From positions 1,674,001-1,738,000 of the forward strand of contig NZ_FNQB01000001.1 of NCBI RefSeq assembly GCF_900107455.1: a stretch of DNA of 64,000 nucleotides, in the 5' to 3' direction. Position 1 is the stretch's first letter. Each line of letters starts with the position of its first letter. This DNA is from Asanoa ishikariensis. GTDB taxonomy: Bacteria; Actinomycetota; Actinomycetes; Mycobacteriales; Micromonosporaceae. The translations under genes were made by a program, and so were the position numbers. The notes under the pieces were generated by a model. The model did not search any database, was not told the DNA's origin, and worked only from the letters and a program-made list of their open reading frames with translations. Shown here piece after piece: positions 1 to 7,684 of this stretch.

Positions 1-1236
1 TGGACCGAGCCGACCATCTCGGTGACCCAGCCCTCGCTGGTCGGCACCCACTGCCAGCTGTTCCGCGGGCAGGACGGCGACCGGATCCTGCTGTTCGGGG
101 CGCCGACTGTCTACAACGAGCTGTTCAAGTGGATCGTCGACGGCACCGGCACGCGGCTGTGCGTGGATCATGACGAGCAGGCCGGGTGCCTACTGCCGGC
201 CACCGGCACCTACCGGGTCATCTCGTATCTCGGCAACACGAGCACGGAAAACCCTGAGGCACCGTACGAGCTGCAGGTGCGCCGACTCAACGACCCGGTC
301 GGCTGCCCGACGGTGAGGCCAGGCGCTTACGGTGCGGCCCCGGCGCTGGCCGGCGTCCGCTGCCGGATCCTCGATGTGCCGACCGCCGGCGCCTATCTGG
401 TCCGGGCAAGGTCCGCGGAAAACTACGACAGCTTCCCCAGCATCCACGACGCCGAGTTCAGGTCAGTGGGGTGCGGCCTCCTCACCTGCCCGTTCCCCGC
501 AGCCGGCCGCTACACGATGATCCTGTCAGCGACTCCGGACTCGATCGTGCAGAACGATTTCGCGTACGCGACGACGTTCCTGCCGGCCGCACCGCCGTCG
601 TGCCCGACCGCTCCGGGGAACGGTGAGCCGATGGCGGGGGAGTTCCGAGCCGTCGGGCAGGTGGACTGTCTCGCGCTGACCGCGCCCGCCGGTGCGAAGG
701 TGGCCAGCGTGCGCCCGGCGGGTGCGACGGGCGCAGGCCGGCCATACGTCGCGCTCGTCGACTCGACCGGCGCCTTCCACTGCGATTCCAACTATCTCGA
801 CCAGTTCTCGTGCGAGCTGCGGGGCGCGGGCCCGTTCTTCGCACTGATCGACAACCTCGAAGTCGGCGCGGCGACCGGCGGCTACCAGTTGGGCCTGCCC
901 ACGGTCTCGCCACCGCCGTCGTGCGCCCTTCTACCGAAGGACACAACGGGCGCGACGGCCACCAGCGGCGCCAACCGGTTCGGGTTCTGCTTCACGATCC
1001 CGGCGGACGCGCACGCGGCCCGCGAGGACCTCCGCTATCAGCGGACGTCGGGTGGCGGCAGCGGGTCGCTCTCGGTCTTCAGCGCGGACGGCATCCGCTA
1101 TTGCTCGAGCCCCGCGCCATCGGCTGACTTCACCCTGCCCTGCACGCTGCCGGAGGGCCCGTTGACGGTCCTGCTGGAAACCGCCGCACAGACGGCAACC
1201 TGGCAGATCACCCGCCTCGACCCTCCAACGACATAA
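1..1236 (+). CDS. Cysteine-patterned hypothetical protein, 5'-truncated
   Basis: The frame is open from base 1 in phase with the internal Met codon at 22, so the true start lies upstream and about 411 residues are visible. The protein consists of repeated modules of about 90-100 residues, each starting with a short Cys-Pro-containing segment and holding a second Cys some 15-40 residues later. Modules begin near bases 300, 595 and 915. The paired Cys, many Gly/Ala/Pro and lack of Lys fit an exported disulfide-bonded beta-rich protein. No catalytic motif is recognisable and I cannot name a family. It is followed by a strong hairpin, so it ends its transcription unit. Confidence 0.7.
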   Translation, partial: WTEPTISVTQPSLVGTHCQLFRGQDGDRILLFGAPTVYNELFKWIVDGTGTRLCVDHDEQAGCLLPATGTYRVISYLGNTSTENPEAPYELQVRRLNDPVGCPTVRPGAYGAAPALAGVRCRILDVPTAGAYLVRARSAENYDSFPSIHDAEFRSVGCGLLTCPFPAAGRYTMILSATPDSIVQNDFAYATTFLPAAPPSCPTAPGNGEPMAGEFRAVGQVDCLALTAPAGAKVASVRPAGATGAGRPYVALVDSTGAFHCDSNYLDQFSCELRGAGPFFALIDNLEVGAATGGYQLGLPTVSPPPSCALLPKDTTGATATSGANRFGFCFTIPADAHAAREDLRYQRTSGGGSGSLSVFSADGIRYCSSPAPSADFTLPCTLPEGPLTVLLETAAQTATWQITRLDPPTT

Positions 1237-1247
1237 CCGATCACTCG

Positions 1248-1288
1248 CGGTCCGGGGCGGCACCCGACCGGGCACCCGCCCCGGACCG
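1248..1288 (+). terminator. Hairpin terminator after the exported protein gene
   Basis: A perfect 13-bp inverted repeat (CGGTCCGGGGCGG with its complement) encloses a 15-nt loop, 11 nt after the stop codon. There is no T tract, which is common for GC-rich actinomycete terminators. Confidence 0.6.
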
Positions 1289-1380
1289 ATAGTCGTACTG
1301 CCCGTCAGGTTTCGCGTTTTTCCCAGCTCACATGCAATGGGCGGAGCCGGCGGGCGTCGAACCCGCGGTCGCGGGTTAAT

Positions 1381-1601
1381 GATCCATCGACCGACGGCCC
1401 CGATGCCGGCTGGCGAGGCAGACCCAACGCGGGCGTTGGGCCTGCCTCGCGCCCACGCGGACCGCGCCCACCAAACCGTGGGTCTCCGGGGGTCGCCCCC
1501 GGAATAGGAATGACAAATCCCCACCCGGACCCTGGCCGCGCAGCGGACAGAGTCTGGGCAGGGATTTGTGGACCAAACGTGGCGGAATCTGATCCGCATT
1601 C
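1381..1601 (-). repeat. Structured dispersed repeat, copy 1
   Basis: About 220 bp shared with the segments at 14635-14857 and 18814-19003, all in the same orientation. Read on the minus strand it folds into a long interrupted hairpin (ACAAATCCC and CCC-rich arms), a perfect CCGGGGG/CCCCCGG hairpin and an AGGCAGACCCAAC/GTTGGG-type hairpin. The arm around 1535-1562 differs from the other copies, yet most changes keep pairing through GU or compensatory pairs. Just beyond its minus-strand 3' end (1343-1366) lies a tRNA-like T arm and acceptor strand: GCGGG-TTCGACG-CCCGC then CGGCTCC, which can pair with GGGGCCG at 1395-1401. Open frames through it look incidental. Confidence 0.8.
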
Positions 1602-1827
1602 GTGGGGTGTAGCGCGATCATGGCGCAGCTTCGAACTGTCGGTGCTGGCTGCCCGCAACTGGACACGCGCGTGGCGGCGCTGATCGTCATCGGGGAATTG
1701 AGCGCCCTCGGCGTCCCGCCATGAGTTTCGTGAGTCGGGAGGGGCGTGAGTGCGTAGTGTGACGCAGGGTGGCTGAGCTGCGGTTTCACGCGGCCAGCCC
1801 GCGTTCGCATTCACGGGGGGAAACCAC

Positions 1828-3081
1828 ATGCGAGCAATGTTCATACGGCGGCGACAGCTTGCCGTTTTGGTTGTCGGGGCGTTGATCGCCCTGCCGACTG
1901 TGTTGGGCACGCCATCGATGGCTGCGCCGACCAGTGGCGGTAGCCACGGTGGTGGGGGTGGCCATGACGGAGGCGGTGGCCACGACCGAGACGGCCAGGC
2001 CGAAGCCTGGGGATCCAACGCCGAGGGCCAGCTCGGCATCGGGACGGTCGGGGCAGCGGAGTTTCGACCGACTGCGGTGACGGTGGCGGGCCCGCACACG
2101 GTGCGCTCGGTCTCCGCGGGTGGCGATCACGGCCTCGCACTGCTGTCCAACGGCACGGTGAAAGCGTGGGGATCCAACGAGTTTGGACAGCTCGGTGACG
2201 GCACCGAGACCTCGCGGCCGGTCCCTGGCAGCGTGGCGGGCTTGGGCAAGGTCACGGCCGTCGCCGCCGGCGGCCACTTCAGCCTTGCCCTCCTTCAGGA
2301 CGGCACGCTCCGCGCGTGGGGTGGGAACTTCTCTGGTGAACTGGGCGACGGCACCACATCGCACCGGAGCCTTCCGGTCCAGGTGGAGGGCCTGCCCGGG
2401 CGCGTGACCGCGATCGCCGCCGGGGAAGGTACTGCCCTGGCGTTGCTGGCCAACGGCAGCGTCATGGCCTGGGGCAGCAACACTCGTGGTCAGCTCGGCC
2501 AGGGCCAGGCCGACAACCAGCCGCACCCCGTTCCGGTTGCGGTGTCCCTGCCGAAGCGGGCGACGAGCATCGGCTCGGGCCTGCTCCACAGCTTGGCGGT
2601 GCTGTCCGACGGCTCGGTCCGCGGTTGGGGTGCGAACTTCACCGGGCAGCTCGGGATCGGCAACTCCGTCAGCCCGCAGCCCAGCCCGGTCGCCGCCGTG
2701 GGCCTCACCGGCGTACGGGTCAAGTCCGTGGATGGCGGGTTCGGCCACACTCTGGCCCTGCTGACCAACGGCGGGGTCAAAGCCTGGGGCAGCAACGCGA
2801 CCGGTCAACTCGGCGACGGCACGAACACGGTGCGACTCGTCCCGGTCGACGTGCTCGGCGTGGCCGGTGCGACAGCCATCGCGGCCGGGTACGACGGCAA
2901 CAGCGCCGACGGACACAGCCTCGCGATCGCCCGCGGCGACGTGCTGGCGTGGGGCGCGAACCAGAGGGGTCAACTCGGGATCGGGGGAACCGAGTCGATC
3001 AACCGGGCTGAGGCGGTAACCACCGGCCTCCACCCGACCCGCTCGATCTCGGGCGGCTCCCAGTTCAGCTTGGCATCCTGA
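1828..3081 (+). CDS. Secreted RCC1-repeat beta-propeller protein A
   Basis: A 417-residue protein with a signal peptide: RRR at residues 7-9, a hydrophobic core to about 27, and cleavage near SMAA. A Gly/His/Asp-rich linker (about 36-56) follows. Then come seven RCC1 units of about 50 residues, each with an AWGSN..GQLG.G core, enough for one seven-bladed propeller. RCC1 propellers generally act as protein-binding scaffolds; a bacterial extracellular ligand cannot be read from sequence. The start is set by GGGGGGAAACCAC just upstream. The next gene is a close tandem duplicate that includes the upstream sequence and signal peptide; the linker is the main difference. It ends in its own terminator. 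Confidence 0.88.
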   Translation: MRAMFIRRRQLAVLVVGALIALPTVLGTPSMAAPTSGGSHGGGGGHDGGGGHDRDGQAEAWGSNAEGQLGIGTVGAAEFRPTAVTVAGPHTVRSVSAGGDHGLALLSNGTVKAWGSNEFGQLGDGTETSRPVPGSVAGLGKVTAVAAGGHFSLALLQDGTLRAWGGNFSGELGDGTTSHRSLPVQVEGLPGRVTAIAAGEGTALALLANGSVMAWGSNTRGQLGQGQADNQPHPVPVAVSLPKRATSIGSGLLHSLAVLSDGSVRGWGANFTGQLGIGNSVSPQPSPVAAVGLTGVRVKSVDGGFGHTLALLTNGGVKAWGSNATGQLGDGTNTVRLVPVDVLGVAGATAIAAGYDGNSADGHSLAIARGDVLAWGANQRGQLGIGGTESINRAEAVTTGLHPTRSISGGSQFSLAS

Positions 3082-3089
3082 CGAAACCG

Positions 3090-3124
3090 AAGAGGGCCTC
3101 GACCGGATCAGGCGGGGCCCTCTT
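3090..3124 (+). terminator. Intrinsic terminator after RCC1 gene A
   Basis: AAGAGGGCC and GGGCCCTCTT arms around a loop, followed by TTTCG. It is a diverged version of the terminator after the duplicated gene at 4525, so the duplication included the terminator. Confidence 0.75.
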
Positions 3125-3304
3125 TCGCAGGCCACGCGTCCGGCGAACCGTGCTGCGGTCGCCGAGCGAGTCGTTGACGCACCACGGCGACAGATCCAGC
3201 GTGCGTTGGATCCAGGATGGCTGGCTCGCCTCCGCCACCCGGAGAGGTTCGCGGCGCAGGAGTGGGCGCGGTCAGCCGGCGTTCGAATTCACGAGGGGAA
3301 CCAG

Positions 3305-4510
3305 ATGCGAGCAATGTTCGTGCGGCGGCGACAGCTCGCCGTCGTGGTTGTCGGGGCGTTGATCACCCTGTCCAGTGTGCTCGGCGCGCCATCCTTGGCA
3401 GCGCCGAGCAGCAGCGGCGGCAGCCAGGCTGAAGCCTGGGGAACCAACGCCGCGGGCCAGCTTGGCATCGGGACGGTCGGGGAAACGGCGACGTGGCCGA
3501 CGGCCGTGACGGTGGCGGGTCCGCATACCGTGCGTTCGGTCTCGGCCGGTTTCAGCCACGGCCTCGCGCTGCTGTCCAACGGCACGGTCAAAGCGTGGGG
3601 ATCCAACGAGTTCGGACAGCTCGGTGACGGCACCGAAACCTCGCGTCCGATCCCCGGCACCGTGGCAGGACTGAGCGAAGTCAAAGCAGTCGCCGCCGGC
3701 GGCAATCTCAGCGTCGCGCTCCTGCACGACGGGACGCTCCGAACGTGGGGCTTCAACTTCTCCGGGCAGTTGGGCGACGGGACCACATCGAACCGGAGCC
3801 TTCCGGTACGGGTGGAAGGGCTGCCCGGCCGCGTGACCGCGATCGCCGCCGGACAGAATTTCGTTCTGGCCCTGCTGGCCAATGGCACCGTCATGGCCTG
3901 GGGCGACAATTTCGATGGACAGCTCGGCCAGGGCCAAGCCGACAGCCAGCCGCACCCTGTCCCGCTCGCGGTGCGCCTGCCGCAGCGGGTGACGAGCATC
4001 GGCGCGGGCTCGTTCCACAGCTTGGCGGTGTTGGCCGACGGCTCTGTCAGCGGTTGGGGTTTGAACGTTTCGGGTCAGTTGGGAATCGGCGACAGGGTCA
4101 GCCCGCAGCCCAGCCCGGTCGCCGTGCTCGGCCTGAGCGGCGTACGCGTCAAGTCCGTATCTGGCGGATTTGGCCACACCCTGGCCCTGCTGACCAACGG
4201 CCGGGTCAAGGCGTGGGGCAGCAACGCGGCTGGCCAGCTTGGCGACGGCACGAACACGCGGCAGTTGACCCCGGTGGACGTGCTCGGTCTGACCGGGGTG
4301 ACAGCCGTCTCCGCGGGTGAAGACGGCTCCGCCAGCAACGGACACAGCCTCGCGATCACCCGTGGCAGCGTGATGGCGTGGGGCGAGAACAACAGGGGTC
4401 AACTCGGCATCGGGGGATCCGGGTCGGTCAACCGGGCTCAGGCGGTGACCACCGGCCTCCAACCGACCCGCTCGATCTCCGCCGGCCTCGCGTTCAGCTT
4501 GGCCTCCTGA
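3305..4510 (+). CDS. Secreted RCC1-repeat beta-propeller protein B
   Basis: A 401-residue paralogue of the preceding gene. I chose the ATG at 3305 because GAGGGGAACCAG precedes it and the peptide then starts MRAMFVRRRQ, matching copy A; an upstream in-frame ATG at 3206 has no such support. After the signal peptide and a short Ser/Gly linker lacking the Gly/His run of copy A come seven RCC1 units. The two proteins are nearly collinear, and substitutions concentrate in residues next to the conserved Trp-Gly turns, which suggests the exposed faces differ. Function is unknown; a secreted binding propeller is the likely role. Confidence 0.88.
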   Translation: MRAMFVRRRQLAVVVVGALITLSSVLGAPSLAAPSSSGGSQAEAWGTNAAGQLGIGTVGETATWPTAVTVAGPHTVRSVSAGFSHGLALLSNGTVKAWGSNEFGQLGDGTETSRPIPGTVAGLSEVKAVAAGGNLSVALLHDGTLRTWGFNFSGQLGDGTTSNRSLPVRVEGLPGRVTAIAAGQNFVLALLANGTVMAWGDNFDGQLGQGQADSQPHPVPLAVRLPQRVTSIGAGSFHSLAVLADGSVSGWGLNVSGQLGIGDRVSPQPSPVAVLGLSGVRVKSVSGGFGHTLALLTNGRVKAWGSNAAGQLGDGTNTRQLTPVDVLGLTGVTAVSAGEDGSASNGHSLAITRGSVMAWGENNRGQLGIGGSGSVNRAQAVTTGLQPTRSISAGLAFSLAS

Positions 4511-4524
4511 CGACTGACGACACC

Positions 4525-4560
4525 AAAGAGGGCCTCGACCGGATCGTCGAGGCCCTCTTT
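4525..4560 (+). terminator. Intrinsic terminator after RCC1 gene B
   Basis: A perfect 15-bp hairpin, AAAGAGGGCCTCGAC / GTCGAGGCCCTCTTT, with a 6-nt loop and terminal T residues. Confidence 0.85.
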
Positions 4561-4617
4561 CGTATGTGGCAGAACCCGAAGCCATTTCAGCAGGCAGGTC
4601 TCGCCTAACCTCGACGG

Positions 4618-4647
4618 CCAGATGAACATCTGGTGCTCAGGTTGACG
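4618..4647 (+). promoter_or_regulatory. Candidate operator and -35 box for the arsR-aqp-arsC operon
   Basis: A perfect 16-bp palindrome, CCAGATGAACATCTGG, occupies 4618-4633. A TTGACG -35-like box follows at 4642-4647, with a weak TGAGAT about 18 nt further on, close to the GTG start at 4678. The position fits autoregulation by the first ArsR. The palindrome differs from the operators proposed at 9486 and 11961. Confidence 0.45.
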
Positions 4648-4677
4648 AGAACGTCGTCGGGGGGCTGAGATCAGGCT

Positions 4678-4983
4678 GTGGTGATATCAGTTGCGGATGA
4701 TGTAATGAAGCTGTTGGCGGATCCGCTCCGCGCGCACATCGTGCGACTGCTCGCCGAGGGCCCGGCTTGCACGTGTCATCTGGTGGCTGACACCGGCGCG
4801 ACGCAGTCGAACGTGTCGAACCATCTTCGGGCGTTGCGGCATGCGGGTGTGGTGGCCGCGGAGCCGTGGGGGCGGTTCACGTACTACCGGCTTCAGGCCG
4901 ACGTGATCGAGGCCGCCGCGGAGCAGTTGGGTGCGTTGGCGGCGCGGGCGCGGGCGACTGTGGACGCGCGGCGGGAGTGCTGA
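4678..4983 (+). CDS. arsR: ArsR/SmtB-family metalloid-responsive repressor (first copy)
   Basis: A 101-residue winged-helix protein. Residues 10-25 form the typical MKLLADPLRAHIVRLL helix, then CTCHLV at 31-36, in the place where ArsR proteins carry the metalloid-binding CVCDL segment, so Cys31 and Cys33 are the likely As(III) ligands. The recognition helix (TQSNVSNHLRAL) and beta-wing (WGRFTYYRL) follow. As(III) binding is expected to release it from DNA. It starts with GTG and its TGA stop overlaps the ATG of the aquaglyceroporin by one base, so it heads a translationally coupled arsR-aqp-arsC unit. Confidence 0.92.
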   Translation: MVISVADDVMKLLADPLRAHIVRLLAEGPACTCHLVADTGATQSNVSNHLRALRHAGVVAAEPWGRFTYYRLQADVIEAAAEQLGALAARARATVDARREC

Positions 4984-5723
4984 TGGCGTTGTGGCGCCGG
5001 GCGGTCGCCGAGCTGGTCGGCACCGCTGCGCTCGTGATCGTGGTGGTGGGCTCAGGGATCATGGCGGCGACCCTGTCACCCGATATCGGCATCGAGTTGC
5101 TCGCCAACTCGATCGCGACGGCGTTCGGGCTGGCCGTGATCATCTTGACCGTGGGGCCGGTGTCCGGAGCTCATCTGAACCCGCTGGTCTCACTCGCCGA
5201 CTGGTGGCTGGGACGGCGCAACGGATCGGGCTTGACTGCTTCGGACGTCGGCGGCTACGCGTTGGCTCAGGTGGCCGGTGCCATCGTGGGTGCGGTGGTC
5301 GCGAACGTGATGTTCGACCTGTCGCCGGTCTCGTGGTCGCAGACCGCGCGCGACGAGCCCCACCTGTGGGTCGGCGAGGTGGTCGCTACGGCGGGCCTGA
5401 TCCTGCTGATCTTCTCGCTGGCGCGCTCAGGTCGAGCGGCCGTGGCGGCGCCGGCGGTGGGTGCCTATATCGGCGCCGCGTACTGGTTCACCTCGTCGAC
5501 GAGCTTCGCGAACCCGGCTGTGGCGGTCGGGCGGGCGTTCACCGACACGTTCGCCGGGATCGCTCCCGCCTCGTTGCCGGGGTTCGTGGTGGCTGAGCTG
5601 GTGGGGTTGGTCGTCGGCGTCGGGTTGCTGGCGCTGTTGTATCCGCGGCCTGGTCAGGGTGCGGAGCAGGTGGTGCTTCCGCGTGAGGAGGAACCGGCGC
5701 CGGCCGGTCGAGGGAACGGATGA
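4983..5723 (+). CDS. aqpS: MIP-family aquaglyceroporin, likely arsenite channel
   Basis: A 246-residue membrane protein with six hydrophobic helices and the two half-helix motifs of aquaporins, NPL at 66-68 in the first and NPA at 177-179 in the second. It sits between arsR and arsC, overlapping both by a few bases. In Sinorhizobium meliloti an aquaglyceroporin (AqpS) in the same position exports arsenite made by ArsC. By analogy this channel would let As(OH)3 leave down its gradient, replacing an ArsB or Acr3 pump. The ATG at 4983 is chosen over upstream frames because translation then begins with a normal first helix. Confidence 0.9.
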   Translation: MALWRRAVAELVGTAALVIVVVGSGIMAATLSPDIGIELLANSIATAFGLAVIILTVGPVSGAHLNPLVSLADWWLGRRNGSGLTASDVGGYALAQVAGAIVGAVVANVMFDLSPVSWSQTARDEPHLWVGEVVATAGLILLIFSLARSGRAAVAAPAVGAYIGAAYWFTSSTSFANPAVAVGRAFTDTFAGIAPASLPGFVVAELVGLVVGVGLLALLYPRPGQGAEQVVLPREEEPAPAGRGNG

Positions 5724-6139
5724 ACGCGATGACCGATAGCAAGCCGAGCGTGTTGTTCGTGTGCGTGCACAACGCCGGCAGGTCGCAGATGGCCGCCGGG
5801 TGGCTGCGGCATCTCGCCGGCGACCAGGTGCTGGTGCGGTCGGCGGGTTCGGCGCCGACTGAGCAGATCAACCCGGTCGCTGTCGAGGCGATGCGGGAGG
5901 TCGGCATCGACATCACCGGCAACATCCCGACCCTGTTGGACCACGACACCGCGTACGCGTCCGACGTGATCGTGACGATGGGCTGCGGTGACGCCTGCCC
6001 GGTCTTCCCCGGGAAGCGTTACGAGGACTGGAAGCTGGACGATCCGGCGGGGCAGGGCATCGAGTCGGTACGCCCGATCCGCGACGAGATCCGCACCCGG
6101 GTGGCGCAACTGGTCGACGAGCTCGCACCAGGCCGATGA
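5720..6139 (+). CDS. arsC: Arsenate reductase, low-MW phosphatase fold (first copy)
   Basis: 139 residues. The phosphatase-type loop CVHNAGRS begins at Cys15 with Arg21 closing it, and a conserved MGCGDACPVFPGKRYEDW segment carries Cys89 and Cys93. DDPAG follows with the catalytic Asp. It reduces arsenate to arsenite. Related actinobacterial enzymes use either thioredoxin or mycothiol/mycoredoxin for electrons, and the sequence alone does not settle which applies. Its ATG overlaps the aqp stop, giving a direct reductase-to-channel pairing. Its own TGA overlaps the ATG of a truncated flavoprotein remnant. Confidence 0.93.
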   Translation: MNAMTDSKPSVLFVCVHNAGRSQMAAGWLRHLAGDQVLVRSAGSAPTEQINPVAVEAMREVGIDITGNIPTLLDHDTAYASDVIVTMGCGDACPVFPGKRYEDWKLDDPAGQGIESVRPIRDEIRTRVAQLVDELAPGR

Positions 6140-6210
6140 CCCGGCTCGTCATCGTCGGTGGCAGCGACGCCGGGATCAGCGCCGGGCCTGGGTTGACATC
6201 ACCAAGATAG
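6136..6210 (+). pseudogene. N-terminal remnant of an FAD-dependent disulfide oxidoreductase
   Basis: Only 24 codons remain, starting MTRLVIVGGSDAGISA. This is the first beta strand and GxGxxG-type dinucleotide-binding turn of pyridine-nucleotide disulfide oxidoreductases, which are often the next gene after arsC. The frame then runs straight into TTGACATCACC and stops. The ATGA overlap with arsC shows it was once the fourth gene of the operon. A deletion or rearrangement joined it to the promoter of the next operon, whose -35 box (6193) now lies inside it. Confidence 0.75.
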
Positions 6211-6233
6211 CTCAGTAATCATTGAGTCAATGA
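6193..6233 (+). promoter_or_regulatory. Leaderless promoter with ArsR-type palindrome over the start codon
   Basis: TTGACA (6193-6198), a 17-bp spacer and TAATCA (6216-6221) form a good sigma-70 promoter. A perfect 15-bp palindrome, TCATTGAGTCAATGA, covers 6219-6233. The ATG of the next gene (6230-6232) is inside the palindrome, about 8 nt after the -10 box, so the transcript should be leaderless. A repressor here would block both RNA polymerase and the +1 site. The ArsR domain of the downstream fusion protein is the natural candidate. Confidence 0.65.
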
Positions 6234-6913
6234 ATGCTGAGCAGATGGATGTTGCTGCGCGGGCCCGGGTGCATGCCGCGCTCGGTGACCCGGCCCGCCT
6301 CGCGATCGTCGACACGCTGGTCCTCGGCGACGCCTCACCCGGTGAGCTCGCCGAGGCCCTCGACATGCCGACCAACCTGGTCGCCCACCACCTCAAGGTG
6401 CTGCGAGACGCGCACCTCGTCGGCCGGTCCCGGTCAGAGGGCGACCGGCGCCGCACCTACCTGCGGCTCGTGCCGGAAACCCTCGCCGCGATCGCGACCC
6501 CGTCCGTGCCGACCGCGCGACGGGTGGTCTTCGTGTGCACCCACAACTCCGCCCGCTCCCAACTCGCGGCAGCGCTGTGGGCCACGGCCAGCGCCGTCCC
6601 GACCGCCTCTGCCGGCACCGAGCCGGCCGAGCGGGTGCACCCGCGGGCCGTCTCGGTCGCCCGGCGTCACGGGTTGAGAATCGATCCCCGCCAGACCGCG
6701 CACGTCTCCGATGTCGTCCAGGACGGCGACCTCGTGGTCTCGGTCTGCGACAACGCCCACGAACACCTGACGCCAGCAGGCGGGCCACGGCTGCACTGGT
6801 CGGTTCCCGACCCCGCGCCGGCCGACACGGACGCGGCGTTCGAGTCAGCCTTCACCGAAATCGCCGACCGCGTCGCGCGGCTGGCACCCATCGTTCCGGG
6901 AGACGACCGATGA
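6230..6913 (+). CDS. ArsR repressor fused to a low-MW phosphatase/arsenate-reductase domain
   Basis: 227 residues in two domains. Residues 1-85 are an ArsR-type winged helix (GDPARLAIVDTL; recognition helix around NLVAHHLKVL) without the usual Cys pair. Residues 97-225 are a phosphatase-like domain with CTHNSARS from Cys103 to Ser110. This domain lacks the GCGDAC segment of the neighbouring ArsC proteins. The fusion could sense arsenate, or act as both reductase and regulator. It is leaderless and its start lies inside a palindrome. It overlaps the next arsC by 4 nt. Similar fusions occur in actinobacteria, but their chemistry is poorly described as far as I know. Confidence 0.88.
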   Translation: MNAEQMDVAARARVHAALGDPARLAIVDTLVLGDASPGELAEALDMPTNLVAHHLKVLRDAHLVGRSRSEGDRRRTYLRLVPETLAAIATPSVPTARRVVFVCTHNSARSQLAAALWATASAVPTASAGTEPAERVHPRAVSVARRHGLRIDPRQTAHVSDVVQDGDLVVSVCDNAHEHLTPAGGPRLHWSVPDPAPADTDAAFESAFTEIADRVARLAPIVPGDDR

Positions 6914-7578
6914 CCGACACGAGCATCTGTCTCCGCGCCAGCATCCCGGTCGACCAACGGCTTGCCCTGCGCACTGCGACCGTCCGCCTCGCCGACGACT
7001 TCGCCGGCGTCTACGGCGCCGAGACCATCGAACGGTTCCTGCACTCCAGCTACGACCAGTTCGCCAGCGCCAGCGCCAGCACCGTGCCGCACTTCCTGCC
7101 ACTGCTCGCCGAGCGGTTCGCCCGGCAGCGCCTGACCGCCCTGGCCCGGGTTGAAGGCCTGCGCACCGACGGCCGGCCCGTCGTGCTGTTCCTGTGCGTC
7201 CACAATGCCGGGCGCAGCCAGATGGCGCTGGGCGTCTTCCAGCACCTCGCCGGCGACCAGGCCGTGGCGTGGTCGGGCGGCTCGGAGCCGGGGTTCGCCG
7301 TCAACCCGGCCGCTATCGCCGCCATGGGCGAGCGTGGCATCGACATCTCGGGCGAATACCCCAAGCCGTGGACCGACGAAGTCGTCCGCGCCGCCGATGT
7401 CGTGGTCAGCATGGGCTGCGGCGACGCCTGCCCGATCTTCCCCGGCAAGCGCTACGAGGACTGGGTCCTCGACGACCCGGCCGGCCTGACCGTCGAGGAC
7501 GTTCGCCCGGTCCGGGACGAGATCGAACGCCGCGTACGAGCGCTCCTCGCCGAGCTGAACGTGCCCGCTCAGCGATAA
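6910..7578 (+). CDS. arsC: Arsenate reductase with N-terminal helical domain (second copy)
   Basis: 222 residues. Residues 1-80 form an all-helical extension (VDQRLALRTATVRLADDF..., YDQFASASAS). A standard ArsC domain follows, with CVHNAGRS from Cys96, Arg102, the MGCGDACPIFPGKRYEDW segment and DDPAG. Corynebacterium glutamicum has an arsenate reductase with a comparable three-helix N-terminal bundle. It is coupled by ATGA to the ArsR fusion, so sensor and reductase are made together. It is distinct from the single-domain ArsC upstream, giving the locus two reductases that could use different electron donors. Confidence 0.9.
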   Translation: MTDTSICLRASIPVDQRLALRTATVRLADDFAGVYGAETIERFLHSSYDQFASASASTVPHFLPLLAERFARQRLTALARVEGLRTDGRPVVLFLCVHNAGRSQMALGVFQHLAGDQAVAWSGGSEPGFAVNPAAIAAMGERGIDISGEYPKPWTDEVVRAADVVVSMGCGDACPIFPGKRYEDWVLDDPAGLTVEDVRPVRDEIERRVRALLAELNVPAQR

Positions 7579-7684
7579 GCGCAAGCCGCAGTCACGGCTG
7601 CAGCGGGCAAAGGCAACGAGCGTCGCGCGAATCGAGAATGCGAGCGACAGGCTGTTGGCGACTCAACAGCGCCGCAGCCAACTC

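Noticed and set aside
1305-1810. Open frames running through the structured repeat copies on both strands
   Set aside because: Similar frames exist in all copies because the DNA is repeated, but they have no ribosome sites, and changes favour base pairing over codon conservation.
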